DNA of 64,000 nt, from contig NZ_CP016538.2 in assembly GCF_001687625.2 (NCBI RefSeq), forward strand, positions 3,192,501-3,256,500, given 5' to 3'. The translations under genes were made by a program, and so were the position numbers. Each line of letters starts with the position of its first letter. The first letter of the stretch is position 1. This document shows, piece after piece, positions 8,751 through 19,046 of this stretch. This DNA is from Planococcus maritimus (GTDB taxonomy: Bacteria > Bacillota > Bacilli > Bacillales_A > Planococcaceae). The notes beneath the pieces are model-generated. The model was not told the DNA's origin. It was given only the letters and a program-made list of their open reading frames with translations, and did not search any database.

Positions 8751-9317
8751 TTATACTTTTACTATTCCCCTGAATCCTCTTGCAGCATAATAAGAATCGG
8801 CTCCATTGTGATAAACAAAAACTTGTCCGTATCGGCAGTCGCCGAAAATCGCTCCTCCGCGTTCTCGAATTTCCTCGGGTGTCTCTAACCAACTCGAGGT
8901 CTTTAAGTCAAACTCTTCCAAAGTCTGGAGAGTGCGGTATTGATCTTCTGTCAATAATTCGATGCCGAGTTCAACGGCCATATCGACTGCCGAACTTTCT
9001 GGTTTGTTCTTTTTACGCGATTCCAGCGCTGCTCGGTCGTAGCATAGGCTTCTGCGTCCTGTAGGGCTTTCTTTTGAACAATCACAAAACAAGAACATCC
9101 CGGTTTCCACTTCATAGCCAACCACATCGGGCTCCCCGCCGGTTTCTTCCATGCGATGCAAAACCGCTAACTTCTCTGGGTTTTCGTTCAGCTTCAAGAG
9201 AATATTGTCCCAGCCCATTTTCTCGTGGCGCTGTTCATTTTGTTCAAAGCGTTGTTTCAAAATCCCGAGCAATTCTTCGCTTTGTTGCTCCGTAAAGCCT
9301 TGTCCGTGCGCACCCAT
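8751..9317 (-). CDS. DUF4256 domain-containing protein
   Basis: 188-residue cytosolic protein that matches my memory of DUF4256 almost end to end: RFEQNEQRHEKMGWDNI near the N-terminus, the GGEPDVVGYE segment, FCDCSKESPTGRRSLCYD near residue 77, ELLTEDQYRTLQTLEEFDLKT, and the C-terminal FGDCRYGQVFVYHNGADSYY. GAAGGAGGAG precedes the start. No signal peptide or membrane segment. Function unknown. The conserved Cys and acidic positions hint at a ligand or metal site but this is not established. Confidence 0.88.
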   Translation of the reverse strand: MGAHGQGFTEQQSEELLGILKQRFEQNEQRHEKMGWDNILLKLNENPEKLAVLHRMEETGGEPDVVGYEVETGMFLFCDCSKESPTGRRSLCYDRAALESRKKNKPESSAVDMAVELGIELLTEDQYRTLQTLEEFDLKTSSWLETPEEIRERGGAIFGDCRYGQVFVYHNGADSYYAARGFRGIVKV

Positions 9318-9525
9318 CTAAACTCCTCCTTCATAAACTTATATTCTTGAAACTCCGTTCTGCCTAGCGTTCGCCCTCTCTTTACTTTTGACACTTTGCA
9401 CGCTTTCTCCTGCTTATCGACTCTCGCCCATTTTAATGAATTCAAAAAGCGTTTTTTGATGAGTTCTCGGTATAAAATCAGCTTTCACAGGGACTGTCGC
9501 AAGTTTCAGGCTGCTCTCTATAAAA

Positions 9526-9555
9526 AAGTGGGCTTAGCCTCAGCTAAACCCACTT
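9526..9555 (-). terminator. Terminator of the lipoprotein gene at 9606
   Basis: Long stem with arms AAGTGGGCTTAGC and GCTAAACCCACTT. The T run lies on the minus-strand side. Confidence 0.75.
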
Positions 9556-9605
9556 GATGATTTCATTAACTTTTACATACTATAACGACAGCCCGTAAGA
9601 CGGCT

Positions 9606-10271
9606 TTATTTACTTCTAATAACAACGATTTCTACGACCGGGCCATCTTCTGTTTCAGCAGAATACGTAATTTTATAGTTTTCGACGTAATGGATATTCA
9701 AATAATACTGAGTTTCCGATTCGTCGTATCCTACTTCGCCTTTTGCTCCCAGAATTTCATCAATTTCTCCAAATGTCATGCCAATGCGGGTATCGAAAAC
9801 AGAGATATCCGGATTCCCGATATAAAATCCTTTCGCCACATTCTGGTCATCCAAGAAATAACCGTCCTCTTTGTTAAATACGACAAGTCGGCTTCCAAGA
9901 AAGAAATCATCGTAAGTCGGTTGTCCATAATGCTCAATTAAATCCGCTAGAGGCGTTCCGAGTCGTAGCGGCATCGTAATGCCCATTTGATCTGCAGGCA
10001 CCGCTTGCTCATCTTCGCCAGTGGCAGCAGTCTCGGCTTCTGCTTCTTCTTCCTCCTCCTGAACTTCTTCCGTTTCTTCCATTTCTGCGTCGTCTTCCGA
10101 TTCTTCTGTTTCACCGGAGCCATCCGAAGCAGTTGTTGCTATATCGGCTTTTTCACTAGTTGCCGGATTTTCAGCAATGGGATCTCCAGTTCCACATCCT
10201 GCCATGAGCAAAGCGGAACTGAGCACCCCTATGCTCAAACTCTTTTGGTACACACTTTTTCTTTTCGGCAA
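9606..10271 (-). CDS. Predicted lipoprotein with acidic linker and DUF4309-like C-terminal domain
   Basis: 221-residue lipoprotein. I choose a TTG start at 10271 because AGGGAGAGG sits 6 bp upstream; the nominal longer ORF begins at another TTG with no such site. The signal is MPKRKSVYQKSLSIG... with lipobox LMAGC. Residues of about 35-90 form a strongly acidic Glu/Asp/Ala/Thr-rich low-complexity linker, probably a spacer across the cell wall. The C-terminal about 130 residues (LGTPLADLIEHYGQPTYDD, FYIGNPDISVFDTRIGMTFG) resemble DUF4309 proteins such as YjgB in general pattern. Role unknown; an envelope-exposed sensor or binding function is a guess. Confidence 0.7.
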   Translation of the reverse strand: MPKRKSVYQKSLSIGVLSSALLMAGCGTGDPIAENPATSEKADIATTASDGSGETEESEDDAEMEETEEVQEEEEEAEAETAATGEDEQAVPADQMGITMPLRLGTPLADLIEHYGQPTYDDFFLGSRLVVFNKEDGYFLDDQNVAKGFYIGNPDISVFDTRIGMTFGEIDEILGAKGEVGYDESETQYYLNIHYVENYKITYSAETEDGPVVEIVVIRSK

Positions 10272-10441
10272 TGCAATCCTCTCCCTACTGTTTTTCAAAT
10301 AAAAACCCGTGGCATCGTCGGATAAGCTGCGCGAAAAATTTATTCTAAGGTGATTGCTCTTATTTCCAGTTTACCATTAAACCCAACAAGAAATTACATT
10401 TTTCTGAAATCTTTTTCGGGAAGCGAAATTCCTGCATAAAA

Positions 10442-10470
10442 AAACTGGCCAGCACGAAGCTGACCAGTTT
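10442..10470 (-). terminator. katG terminator
   Basis: Arms AAACTGGCCAGC / AGCTGACCAGTTT with a T run in the minus direction, 11 bp past the katG stop. Confidence 0.75.
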
Positions 10471-10480
10471 ATCCATTGAT

Positions 10481-12733
<2,253 letters not shown>

Positions 12734-12796
12734 TTAAAAACCTCCTAATGAATGTATTGCTAGTTAATGCTCACGTGGTTTAAAGCAATCAACTAC

Positions 12797-12828
12797 GTAT
12801 AATCATTCTTACATTAGAATTATACTAA
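12797..12828. promoter_or_regulatory. Two PerR-box-like sequences upstream of katG
   Basis: 12797-12811 and 12814-12828 each match about 11 of 14 informative positions of the PerR consensus TTATAATNATTATAA. They lie 67-98 bp upstream of the katG start, where a peroxide-responsive repressor would act. Weak individually, better as a pair. Confidence 0.4.
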
Positions 12829-12903
12829 ACTAGAACCGAACTGAACAGCAATATGGTAAAAAACACGATACTTTTTTTGCAGCCCTCTGCAACTCGCGCT
12901 TTT

Positions 12904-14007
12904 TCAATAACTGGCACAGACTTTGTTTCGGCCTGTTCGCTTCGCTCTATACAAATACTCATCTGCTTTTTCAACAATATGAGCGGTATCAGCCACAGTT
13001 TCTGGGTAGGTGGCAACGCCGATTGAGATGGTAATGGAGATGGAATGGCTTGGAGATACTCTGAATTTATGGTTTTCGACTGCCTTCCTGATGTTTTCTG
13101 CAATAACAATTGCTTTTTCATGCGGACAGTCTGGAAGAATAACGGAGAATTCCTCTCCGCCATTTCTTGAAACGATATCTACTGAGCGGCTGGCGCTTTT
13201 CAACACTTTGCCGAGCTCAATTAGAATTTTGTCTCCCACCGGATGCCCATAAGTATCGTTGACCGTTTTGAAATGGTCGATATCAACGATCAGCAACGAT
13301 AATTTTTCATCTTTCTCAACGGCACTCCGAATCAGTTCATTCCAAATTGCATCAAATTGACGGACGTTGTTCAAGCCTGTCAGGAAGTCAGTAGTCGACT
13401 CTTGTTCGTATTTCATTAACAGGTATTGGGTTTTCCGAATGTATTCCACGAAAAAAATTGCGGTGATGCCGCCAACAATTGAGACCAGCCAATAAGACGG
13501 CAGTAAGTCCCTCAATATTACGGGATCCTGTATAAGCACGGTGATGATGATGCTGAAGACAATATTGGAGAAAATAATCATCACAAATCCCATTTGATAG
13601 GGAGTTGCACGCTGCTGACGGCTGCTAAAAAATTTCCGGATCGCCAGAAAGCCGATGATTAAAATAACCATTAAAATCGTTGCAGCCAGTGCAGAGGTAT
13701 TGACCCCGAGCAAAAAGCGTCCCAGGATAATGAGCACCGCACTGAGCATCGCTTGTGGCGGCCCTAGGAAAATCAGCAAGAGCATGACCGGGATAAAGCG
13801 TAAATCGACAATCGTTTCGGTACCTACTTGAATGGAAAAATACATTAGCAACAGTCCTAAGAGGCCACCGGCAAACCCATCAATCGCGATCGCCTTTTTA
13901 GCAGGCATAGTCTCCAGGCCGATTCTGTTCCTCAATTGCAAATAAATGAAAATCAATGCAATGAGCACAGACAAATTGATAAACAAATCTTCAAATAACA
14001 ATAGCAA
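12904..14007 (-). CDS. Membrane diguanylate cyclase (5TM-LYT sensor + GGDEF)
   Basis: Makes cyclic di-GMP from two GTP at the membrane. About 367 residues from a TTG start at 14007, chosen because GAGGGGAGA lies 8 bp upstream and the protein then starts directly with membrane segment LLLLFEDLFINLSVLIALIF; the nominal ORF is 23 residues longer without support. Residues of about 1-190 contain six or so hydrophobic segments with the 5TMR-LYT pattern (VDLRFIPVMLLLIFLGPPQA). The GGDEF domain follows, with DFLTGLNNVRQFD, the metal and substrate region DIDHFKTVNDTYGH, and active-site motif GGEEF. No inhibitory RxxD site is obvious. The gene is alone; tandem palindromes at 14239-14307 lie in its upstream region. 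Confidence 0.92.
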   Translation of the reverse strand: MLLLFEDLFINLSVLIALIFIYLQLRNRIGLETMPAKKAIAIDGFAGGLLGLLLMYFSIQVGTETIVDLRFIPVMLLLIFLGPPQAMLSAVLIILGRFLLGVNTSALAATILMVILIIGFLAIRKFFSSRQQRATPYQMGFVMIIFSNIVFSIIITVLIQDPVILRDLLPSYWLVSIVGGITAIFFVEYIRKTQYLLMKYEQESTTDFLTGLNNVRQFDAIWNELIRSAVEKDEKLSLLIVDIDHFKTVNDTYGHPVGDKILIELGKVLKSASRSVDIVSRNGGEEFSVILPDCPHEKAIVIAENIRKAVENHKFRVSPSHSISITISIGVATYPETVADTAHIVEKADEYLYRAKRTGRNKVCASY

Positions 14008-14230
14008 TGCGTATTCTCCCCTCAGCGGCAAATGGCTCTTTTCTATTTTACGATCACAGGCTTCGCGTCCTATCATTGTTTCTGACTATAAAACTGAAGC
14101 GTGTGGTTTGCAGGTCTTTCTCAACCCTTACACTTATTTTACTTCAAAATCGATTTTTTAGTTTCTTTTGTATGTAAATTTGTTAGATATTTCATTTTCT
14201 CTACTCTCATTTTCAAGTCCACACTCATAT

Positions 14231-14313
14231 TCGCAAAGTTCTACCTTTGTTAGGTGGATATTTCTACTTTTGTTAGGTAGATATTTCTACCTTTGTTAGG
14301 TAGAAGTTTGCGA
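14231..14313. repeat. Three tandem 23-bp palindromic repeats with outer dyad
   Basis: Copies at 14239-14261, 14262-14284 and 14285-14307, period exactly 23 bp, unit TTCTACCTTTGTTAGGTAGA plus TAT. Each contains the dyad CTACCT-N5-AGGTAG (one arm mutated in copies 1 and 2). Outer flanks CGCAAA and TTTGCG add a further inverted repeat around the whole array. It lies about 230 bp upstream of the diguanylate cyclase start; the rest of 14008-14356 shows no gene. Confidence 0.85.
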
Positions 14314-14356
14314 GGATGAAAACTCATCAGGAAACCGTGGTCTCCACTGAAAACCG

Positions 14357-14401
14357 AAAAAGGCATCTTCTCTGTTTTCGTAAACAGGAAGATGCCTTTT
14401 T
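14357..14401. terminator. Bidirectional-looking terminator of the esterase gene
   Basis: Arms AAAAAGGCATCTTC and GAAGATGCCTTTTT with an inner GTTT/AAAC stem. It directly follows the stop of the gene at 14400. Confidence 0.85.
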
Positions 14402-15182
14402 ATGCATATAATGAATTCTTTGCAGCATCAGCTGGGGCGACGGTCACCCGTTCGATCCATTCTAAGGACTTGGCAACGATGACATCCAACTCGTAGTCCA
14501 TTGACGCAATATGGTAGGAGTTATGCAGTTCATGCTTGCCCGCCTGTTCTGAACTGATCTTGCCGAGAAGGTAATCGGTGTTAGAAGGCGGCACGACATG
14601 GTCTTCAAGTGACTTGAAACACAAGACCGGGCAGCGAACTTCGCCAAGTTTTGCGCGGACAGCATCCAGATAGCCGAGCAATTGCTGATACGCTTTGACC
14701 GGCGCCTGCTCATAAGTGATTTCCACCGCGTCCACTTTTTTGATATCGGGCGCATCTTCTGTGACGTAAGTGTGGGCCGGCTGATGGCGGAAAGTTTCAA
14801 ACTGGGGAATATCGATCGCCGGATTGATCAACGCGATCCCTTCAATTTCAGGATGGCGACTGGCCAGATCCAAACTTAAAGTGCCCCCCATTGATTGCCC
14901 GACGACAAAGACCTTTGCGCACGATTTTCTGAGTTCGGTATAGGCCCGCTCGACAGTCCCGAACCAGTCGTCATAAGAAAACTGTTCCAGATCCTTGTAA
15001 TGAGTACCATGGCCCGGCAACCGTGGACAGGAAACCGTATAGCCTTGTTTTCCGAGCGCTTCGCCTAACTCTCTGACGCTTTGCGGCGTGCCAAGAAAAC
15101 CATGGCACAATAAGATGCCGATGCTATGGCCTTTCAGAAAGAAAGCTTCCGCCCCTTCTATGACAGGATATTGTTCGTTCAT
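14400..15182 (-). CDS. Alpha/beta hydrolase, carboxylesterase / monoacylglycerol lipase type
   Basis: 260-residue cytosolic hydrolase of the Est30/YvaK class. Seen: oxyanion region LLCHGFLGTPQSV near residue 25, LPGHGTHYKDLEQFSYDDW, the nucleophile elbow GQSMGG near residue 94, acid in SLEDHVVPP near residue 195, and catalytic His in NSYHIASMD near residue 223. The triad is complete. Known relatives cleave short-chain esters or monoacylglycerols. GGAGGAGG lies upstream of the start. It seems to be a single gene ending in a strong terminator, and nothing nearby explains its natural substrate. Confidence 0.92.
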   Translation of the reverse strand: MNEQYPVIEGAEAFFLKGHSIGILLCHGFLGTPQSVRELGEALGKQGYTVSCPRLPGHGTHYKDLEQFSYDDWFGTVERAYTELRKSCAKVFVVGQSMGGTLSLDLASRHPEIEGIALINPAIDIPQFETFRHQPAHTYVTEDAPDIKKVDAVEITYEQAPVKAYQQLLGYLDAVRAKLGEVRCPVLCFKSLEDHVVPPSNTDYLLGKISSEQAGKHELHNSYHIASMDYELDVIVAKSLEWIERVTVAPADAAKNSLYA

Positions 15183-15325
15183 GCAAGCCCTCCTCCAGTA
15201 ATTTCAAAATAAAGCCAATTAGTTTCAGCCTTCAGTGCAACGAGTCAAAAAGCTTATTCATATTAGACTATATTTAAAACCTACTTGTCAACTAGGTTTT
15301 AAAAACCAGACGAGCAGGCGATGCT

Positions 15326-16279
15326 TTAAACTTCCGAAGCCTTCCCTTGGCGCGCCCACGACGCGATCGCTGCAATATCAGCGGGCGTCGTGCTGCAACA
15401 GCCGCCGATAATGTCAGCACCCGCTTGATACCAGGCTTTCGAATTGGCTGAAAACGCACTGGCCGATGGTTCTTCGCTCCAGGTTTTGCTTACCGGGTCG
15501 TAAGTGGCGCCGGAATTTGGATAGACGATGACCGGTTTCGAAGACGTGCTTTTCACTTCCTGGATCAAGGATTCGATAAACTGCGGCGCTGTGCAATTAA
15601 TGCCGATCGCCGCCACTTGCGGTTGTTCCTCGAGCCATTTCGCACAATCCGCAATCAGCTTCCCGTCGCTGATATGGAACTCATCTTTCGCGCTGAATGT
15701 GAACCAGGCTGACACTTGCGGAAATTCTTCCAGCACGCTCACGATCGCTTTCGCTTCCACTAGGCAAGGCAAAGTTTCACAGGCCAAAATATCCGCCCCT
15801 GCTTCCACCAGCACCCGGATGCGCTCTCTATGAAATGTGGCCAATTGCTCTTCGCCGATTGCATAGCCGCCGCGGTATTCGGAACCGTCCGATAAAAACG
15901 CGCCATACGGGCCGACAGATGCCGCCACTAAAGGCTTCGGCCTGTCCGTTCGATTCGCCGCATCGTCCCAAAACTCATCGCGCGCTTGCGTCGCCAATTG
16001 GACGGACTTCGCGATCAACGCGATCGCTTGTGATTCTGTCAGCCCTCTTTCCCGGTAGCCTTCAATGGTCGCCTGGTAACTGGCTGTAATGGCACAGTCC
16101 GCCCCCGCCTGGAAATAATCCGCATGCACTTGCTTGATTAACTCCGGTTTTTCCATCAATATTTTCGCTGACCATAAGGAATCATTCAAATTGCATCCAT
16201 AGTTTTCAAGCTCTGTCGCCATGGCCCCGTCCACGATCAGGACCGGGAACTCGTTCAATACCTGTTCAATCGGGTTCAT
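15326..16279 (-). CDS. mmuM: Homocysteine S-methyltransferase
   Basis: Transfers a methyl group from S-methylmethionine (or SAM) to homocysteine, giving methionine. 317 residues from ATG 16279 (MNPIEQVLNEFPVLIVDGAM); GGAAGG is upstream. A GTG at 16312 with GAGGGA upstream would add 11 residues and cannot be excluded. The zinc ligands are present: GINC near residue 233 and GGCC near residue 300. Substrate region ITASYQATIEGY is typical of MmuM/YbgG. It is the last gene of an operon starting with a SAM-I riboswitch and a polar amino acid ABC transporter, so the neighbouring transporter may supply its methyl donor. Confidence 0.95.
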   Translation of the reverse strand: MNPIEQVLNEFPVLIVDGAMATELENYGCNLNDSLWSAKILMEKPELIKQVHADYFQAGADCAITASYQATIEGYRERGLTESQAIALIAKSVQLATQARDEFWDDAANRTDRPKPLVAASVGPYGAFLSDGSEYRGGYAIGEEQLATFHRERIRVLVEAGADILACETLPCLVEAKAIVSVLEEFPQVSAWFTFSAKDEFHISDGKLIADCAKWLEEQPQVAAIGINCTAPQFIESLIQEVKSTSSKPVIVYPNSGATYDPVSKTWSEEPSASAFSANSKAWYQAGADIIGGCCSTTPADIAAIASWARQGKASEV

Positions 16280-16321
16280 CCCAAACCATCCTTCCGCTCT
16301 CAGTCGTTTCACTTTATTCCC

Positions 16322-17062
16322 TCAGCCTTGGACGGCTTTTCCTAAAAATTGTCTCGTTCTTTCGACGGCGGGCTCGGTGAAGATTTGCTCAGCCGTTCCT
16401 TGCTCGATGATGACGCCGTCTTCCATAAAGATGACGCGGTCCGAAATTTCCCGCGCAAAACTCAATTCATGGGTCACGATGAACATCGTTTTTCCGGTGT
16501 CCGCGACGCGGCGGATGGTGGCCAATACTTCATCGACCAGTTCGGGGTCCAAGGAAGACGTTGGTTCGTCGAATAACAGCACTTCAGGATCCAAAGCGAG
16601 CGCCCGGGCGATGCCGACGCGCTGTTGCTGGCCGCCGGATAATTGGGCGGGGTAATGGCTCAGTTTATTCGACAAGCCGACTTGTTCCAGCATCTCGATG
16701 CTTTTCTTGTCAGCCGTGTTTTTTTTCATCCGCTTAACGCTCGTCAAACCGACGGAGACATTTTGTAGCACGGTCAGATTCTTGAACAGGTTGTATTGCT
16801 GGAACACCATCCCTGTTGCTGTTCTGAGCGCGAAGACTTCTTTTTTCTTAGCGGCCGCCGCATCCACCCGCTTTCCACCGATTTCCACGATGCCGCTCGT
16901 CGGATCTTCCAGAAAATTGATGCAGCGCAACAGCGTCGACTTCCCAGAACCGCTTGGCCCGAGGACCGCCACCACTTCGCCTTTTTCGACGGTTAAATCG
17001 ATGCCTTTCAACACATGCTGGCGGTCGTAATATTTATGCAAGTTCTCTAATTTAATCATCAA
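16322..17062 (-). CDS. Polar amino acid ABC transporter ATP-binding protein (GlnQ/TcyC/YxeO type)
   Basis: 246-residue ATPase energising the adjacent permease. Walker A GPSGSGKS near residue 34, Q-loop FQQYNLF, signature LSGGQQQR, Walker B VLLFDEPTSSLDPE and H-loop THE are all present and typical of the polar amino acid family. The start at 17062 or 17059 overlaps the end of the permease gene (ATGATGA-type junction). Homocysteine S-methyltransferase follows after about 40 bp with no terminator. Riboswitch control makes a sulphur amino acid the probable cargo: methionine, S-methylmethionine or a methionine derivative. Confidence 0.94.
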   Translation of the reverse strand: MMIKLENLHKYYDRQHVLKGIDLTVEKGEVVAVLGPSGSGKSTLLRCINFLEDPTSGIVEIGGKRVDAAAAKKKEVFALRTATGMVFQQYNLFKNLTVLQNVSVGLTSVKRMKKNTADKKSIEMLEQVGLSNKLSHYPAQLSGGQQQRVGIARALALDPEVLLFDEPTSSLDPELVDEVLATIRRVADTGKTMFIVTHELSFAREISDRVIFMEDGVIIEQGTAEQIFTEPAVERTRQFLGKAVQG

Positions 17063-17778
17063 GCAATCCCTCTTTCATATCTGCGTGCACGCTTCTCGAT
17101 CTTCACCAATAAGCGCTCGACGGCAATGCACAAGATCCAATAGACGATCGAGACGGCGATATACACTTCAAAGAACGCCAAACCCCGGGAGCCGAGGATT
17201 TTTGCCTGCCCCATGATATCGATGACGCCGATGATGAACACGAGCGAAGTGTCTTTGATGGTGCTGATGAACATATTGCCAAGGTTCGGGATCGCTACCG
17301 TCAGAGCTTGCGGAAAGACGATCTTCAGCATCATCTGAACAGGCGTCATGCCAATCGCTTTGGCGGCTTCGAACTGCCCGCGGTCGACCGATTCGATTGC
17401 CGAACGGATCGTCTCGGATAGATACGCGCCCAAATTGATGGAAAAGGCCATCAGCGCATAGAATTCCGGGGCAATGCTATTGACATCCGCCGACTGAAGC
17501 CAGCCGTATTCGCTCTGAAGAAAATAAATGATTTTCGGAATCCCGTAAAACACCAGGTAAATCTGAACCAATAAAGGCGTCCCTCGGATAAAGGAGATAT
17601 AGATCGACGTGATGACGCTCAGCACAGGCACTTTGTAGATTTTGATCAATGCCGCAGCCACGCCGATGAGTAAACTCAATAGCAGCGAGCCGACTGCGAT
17701 GCCGATCGTAACCGGCAGCCTGGAGAGGATGGCGGGAAAGCTCTCGATTAAGAAATTCACATCCAGTAAGTTTTCCAT
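17059..17778 (-). CDS. Polar amino acid ABC transporter permease (TcyB/YxeN type)
   Basis: 239-residue membrane permease. The HisM/GlnP-type pattern is clear: N-terminal TVGIA-like segment (RLPVTIGIAVGSLLLSLLIG), SFIRGTPLLVQIYLVFYG near residue 87, LGAYLSETIRSAIESVDRGQFEAAKAIGM with the EAA loop, and FPQALTVAIPNLGN. Only one permease gene is present, so it probably acts as a homodimer. GGAAGG lies upstream of the start. The stop overlaps the ATPase gene. Part of the SAM-riboswitch-controlled operon. Confidence 0.94.
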   Translation of the reverse strand: MENLLDVNFLIESFPAILSRLPVTIGIAVGSLLLSLLIGVAAALIKIYKVPVLSVITSIYISFIRGTPLLVQIYLVFYGIPKIIYFLQSEYGWLQSADVNSIAPEFYALMAFSINLGAYLSETIRSAIESVDRGQFEAAKAIGMTPVQMMLKIVFPQALTVAIPNLGNMFISTIKDTSLVFIIGVIDIMGQAKILGSRGLAFFEVYIAVSIVYWILCIAVERLLVKIEKRARRYERGIA

Positions 17779-17799
17779 TGTCTCTGTCCTTCCGCTAGC

Positions 17800-18612
17800 T
17801 TATTCAGGGATGTAGTCGCCGCCGGTCCATTTCTCGGACAGTTCGGACAAGGTGCCGTCTTCTTTCAGCTGTTTCAAGATCGGGTCAATCAAGGCCTTCA
17901 ATTCCTGGCCTTTTTCTTCGTCTTTCAAGACGATTCCCATGTCGTCATTGACTAAGGATTGGCCGACAATCTCCACGCCGAGTTCATTTTTTTCCAGTAC
18001 CGCGTTCATCATGATCGGGTCGTTGACGTATGCGTCGACACGGCCGTTCTGCACATCCTGCAGAATTTCCGACGGGTTACCGCTTTCGCTGTATTTCAAT
18101 TCAATCGGCTCGGCGGCGGTTTCGTTATATTCCTCCAGCAATAAGGTGTAAGAATCGCCCGCCAACGCCCCGACCGCTTTGCCTTCCAAATCTTCAATCG
18201 TTTGGATGTCTTCGCGGCCTTCTTTTACTGCAATGACCGTTTCCGCTGCGAAATACGATTCATCGGTGAACAAATACTTTTCTTGGCGTTCCGGCGTTTT
18301 CGCCACTTGGTCGGCGATGGCCTGGATTTTATTCGACTCGAGTGCGAGGAACATGCTGTCCCACGGCACAGCGACATATTCGAACGTGTAGCCGTCCAAT
18401 TGTTCATCGACGGCTTTCATCATGTCCACGTCGTAGCCCGTCAATTGGTTGGCGTCATCCGCGAAAGCGAAAGGCGGATAGTCATTTTGTGTCCCAACGC
18501 GTATCACTTGGTCTCCGTCAGCGTTTGCTGTCTCTCCCGACGAACAGCCGGCTAGTGCCCCGGCAAGCCCCACTAAGCAGGCGGTTGCGATTACGTAAGC
18601 ATTTCTTTTCAT
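17800..18612 (-). CDS. Polar amino acid ABC transporter substrate-binding lipoprotein (TcyA/YxeM type)
   Basis: 270-residue family 3 solute-binding lipoprotein. Signal peptide MKRNAYVIATACLVG... with lipobox LAGC near residue 23. The family 3 signature GYDVDMMKAVDEQL lies near residue 63 and VPWDSMFLALESNKIQAI near residue 82. AAGGAG precedes the start. It is the first gene after the riboswitch terminator and so directly under its control. The ligand cannot be read from the sequence; the riboswitch and mmuM imply a methionine-related compound, while cystine is possible because close paralogues (TcyA) take it. Confidence 0.92.
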   Translation of the reverse strand: MKRNAYVIATACLVGLAGALAGCSSGETANADGDQVIRVGTQNDYPPFAFADDANQLTGYDVDMMKAVDEQLDGYTFEYVAVPWDSMFLALESNKIQAIADQVAKTPERQEKYLFTDESYFAAETVIAVKEGREDIQTIEDLEGKAVGALAGDSYTLLLEEYNETAAEPIELKYSESGNPSEILQDVQNGRVDAYVNDPIMMNAVLEKNELGVEIVGQSLVNDDMGIVLKDEEKGQELKALIDPILKQLKEDGTLSELSEKWTGGDYIPE

Positions 18613-18698
18613 GGTTCAAGCTCCTTTTTGAATGCGATTTTTTATGGTTTCAGTAGACTTCCTGGCCTTTTTCAAGCGCCCTTCCCGTTTTTGGATGC

Positions 18699-18730
18699 AA
18701 AAAAGCCTCTTTCAATAGGAAAGAGGCTTT
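18699..18730 (-). terminator. Riboswitch-controlled transcription terminator
   Basis: Arms AAAGCCTCTTTC / GGAAAGAGGCTTT with a T run in the minus direction, just 3' of the SAM-I aptamer and upstream of the binding-protein gene: the expression platform. Confidence 0.85.
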
Positions 18731-18739
18731 GACCAATTT

Positions 18740-18841
18740 CTTATCTCTCAGAATGAATACATCCTGCAGGAATTAGCACCTCTCATGAACATGATGGTTG
18801 CTGGACGTCATAGGGCCTGTCCCTCAGTCTCTCTGGATAAG
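18740..18841 (-). ncRNA. SAM-I (S-box) riboswitch aptamer
   Basis: Minus strand reads CTTATCCAGAGAGACTGAGG, then GGACAGGCCCTATGACGTC, CAGCAACC, GAGGTGCTAATTCCTGC and closes with GAGAGATAAG. These are the S-box landmarks: the P1 stem CTTATC/GATAAG, the GAGGGA and GGCCC elements, TGA kink-turn and CAACC. SAM binding should favour the downstream terminator and switch off the transporter-mmuM operon when SAM is plentiful. Confidence 0.96.
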
Positions 18842-18868
18842 TTATTTAATTTTTTTAACATATTAACG

Positions 18869-18897
18869 ATAGTATTTGAGATAGCCCTTGCTGTCAA
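18869..18897 (-). promoter_or_regulatory. Sigma-A promoter of the riboswitch operon
   Basis: Minus strand -35 TTGACA (18892-18897), 17-bp spacer, -10 TACTAT (18869-18874), about 28 bp upstream of the riboswitch aptamer. Confidence 0.8.
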
Positions 18898-19046
18898 ACT
18901 CTTTTTGAAAATAAATCAAAATTCCGCATAAAAATTCAGGAGGAAATTGACAAAGCCTGCCGGATTGCATACCATCGATTTAATATTCCATTGCTGCCGG
19001 GCTTCGGGGCGGCATGTATCCAATACAAGAGCGGAGTGAACACAAG

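Noticed and set aside
12773-12788. CTCACGTGGTTT upstream of katG as parS
   Set aside because: Too many mismatches outside CACGTG.
14231-14313. CRISPR-like array for the three 23-bp repeats
   Set aside because: Repeats are directly tandem with no spacers, and no cas gene is present.
15275-15301. Inverted repeat AAAACCTA...TAGGTTTT between mmuM and the esterase as a terminator
   Set aside because: The stem is AT-rich and there is no T run in the direction of transcription; kept out of the feature list.
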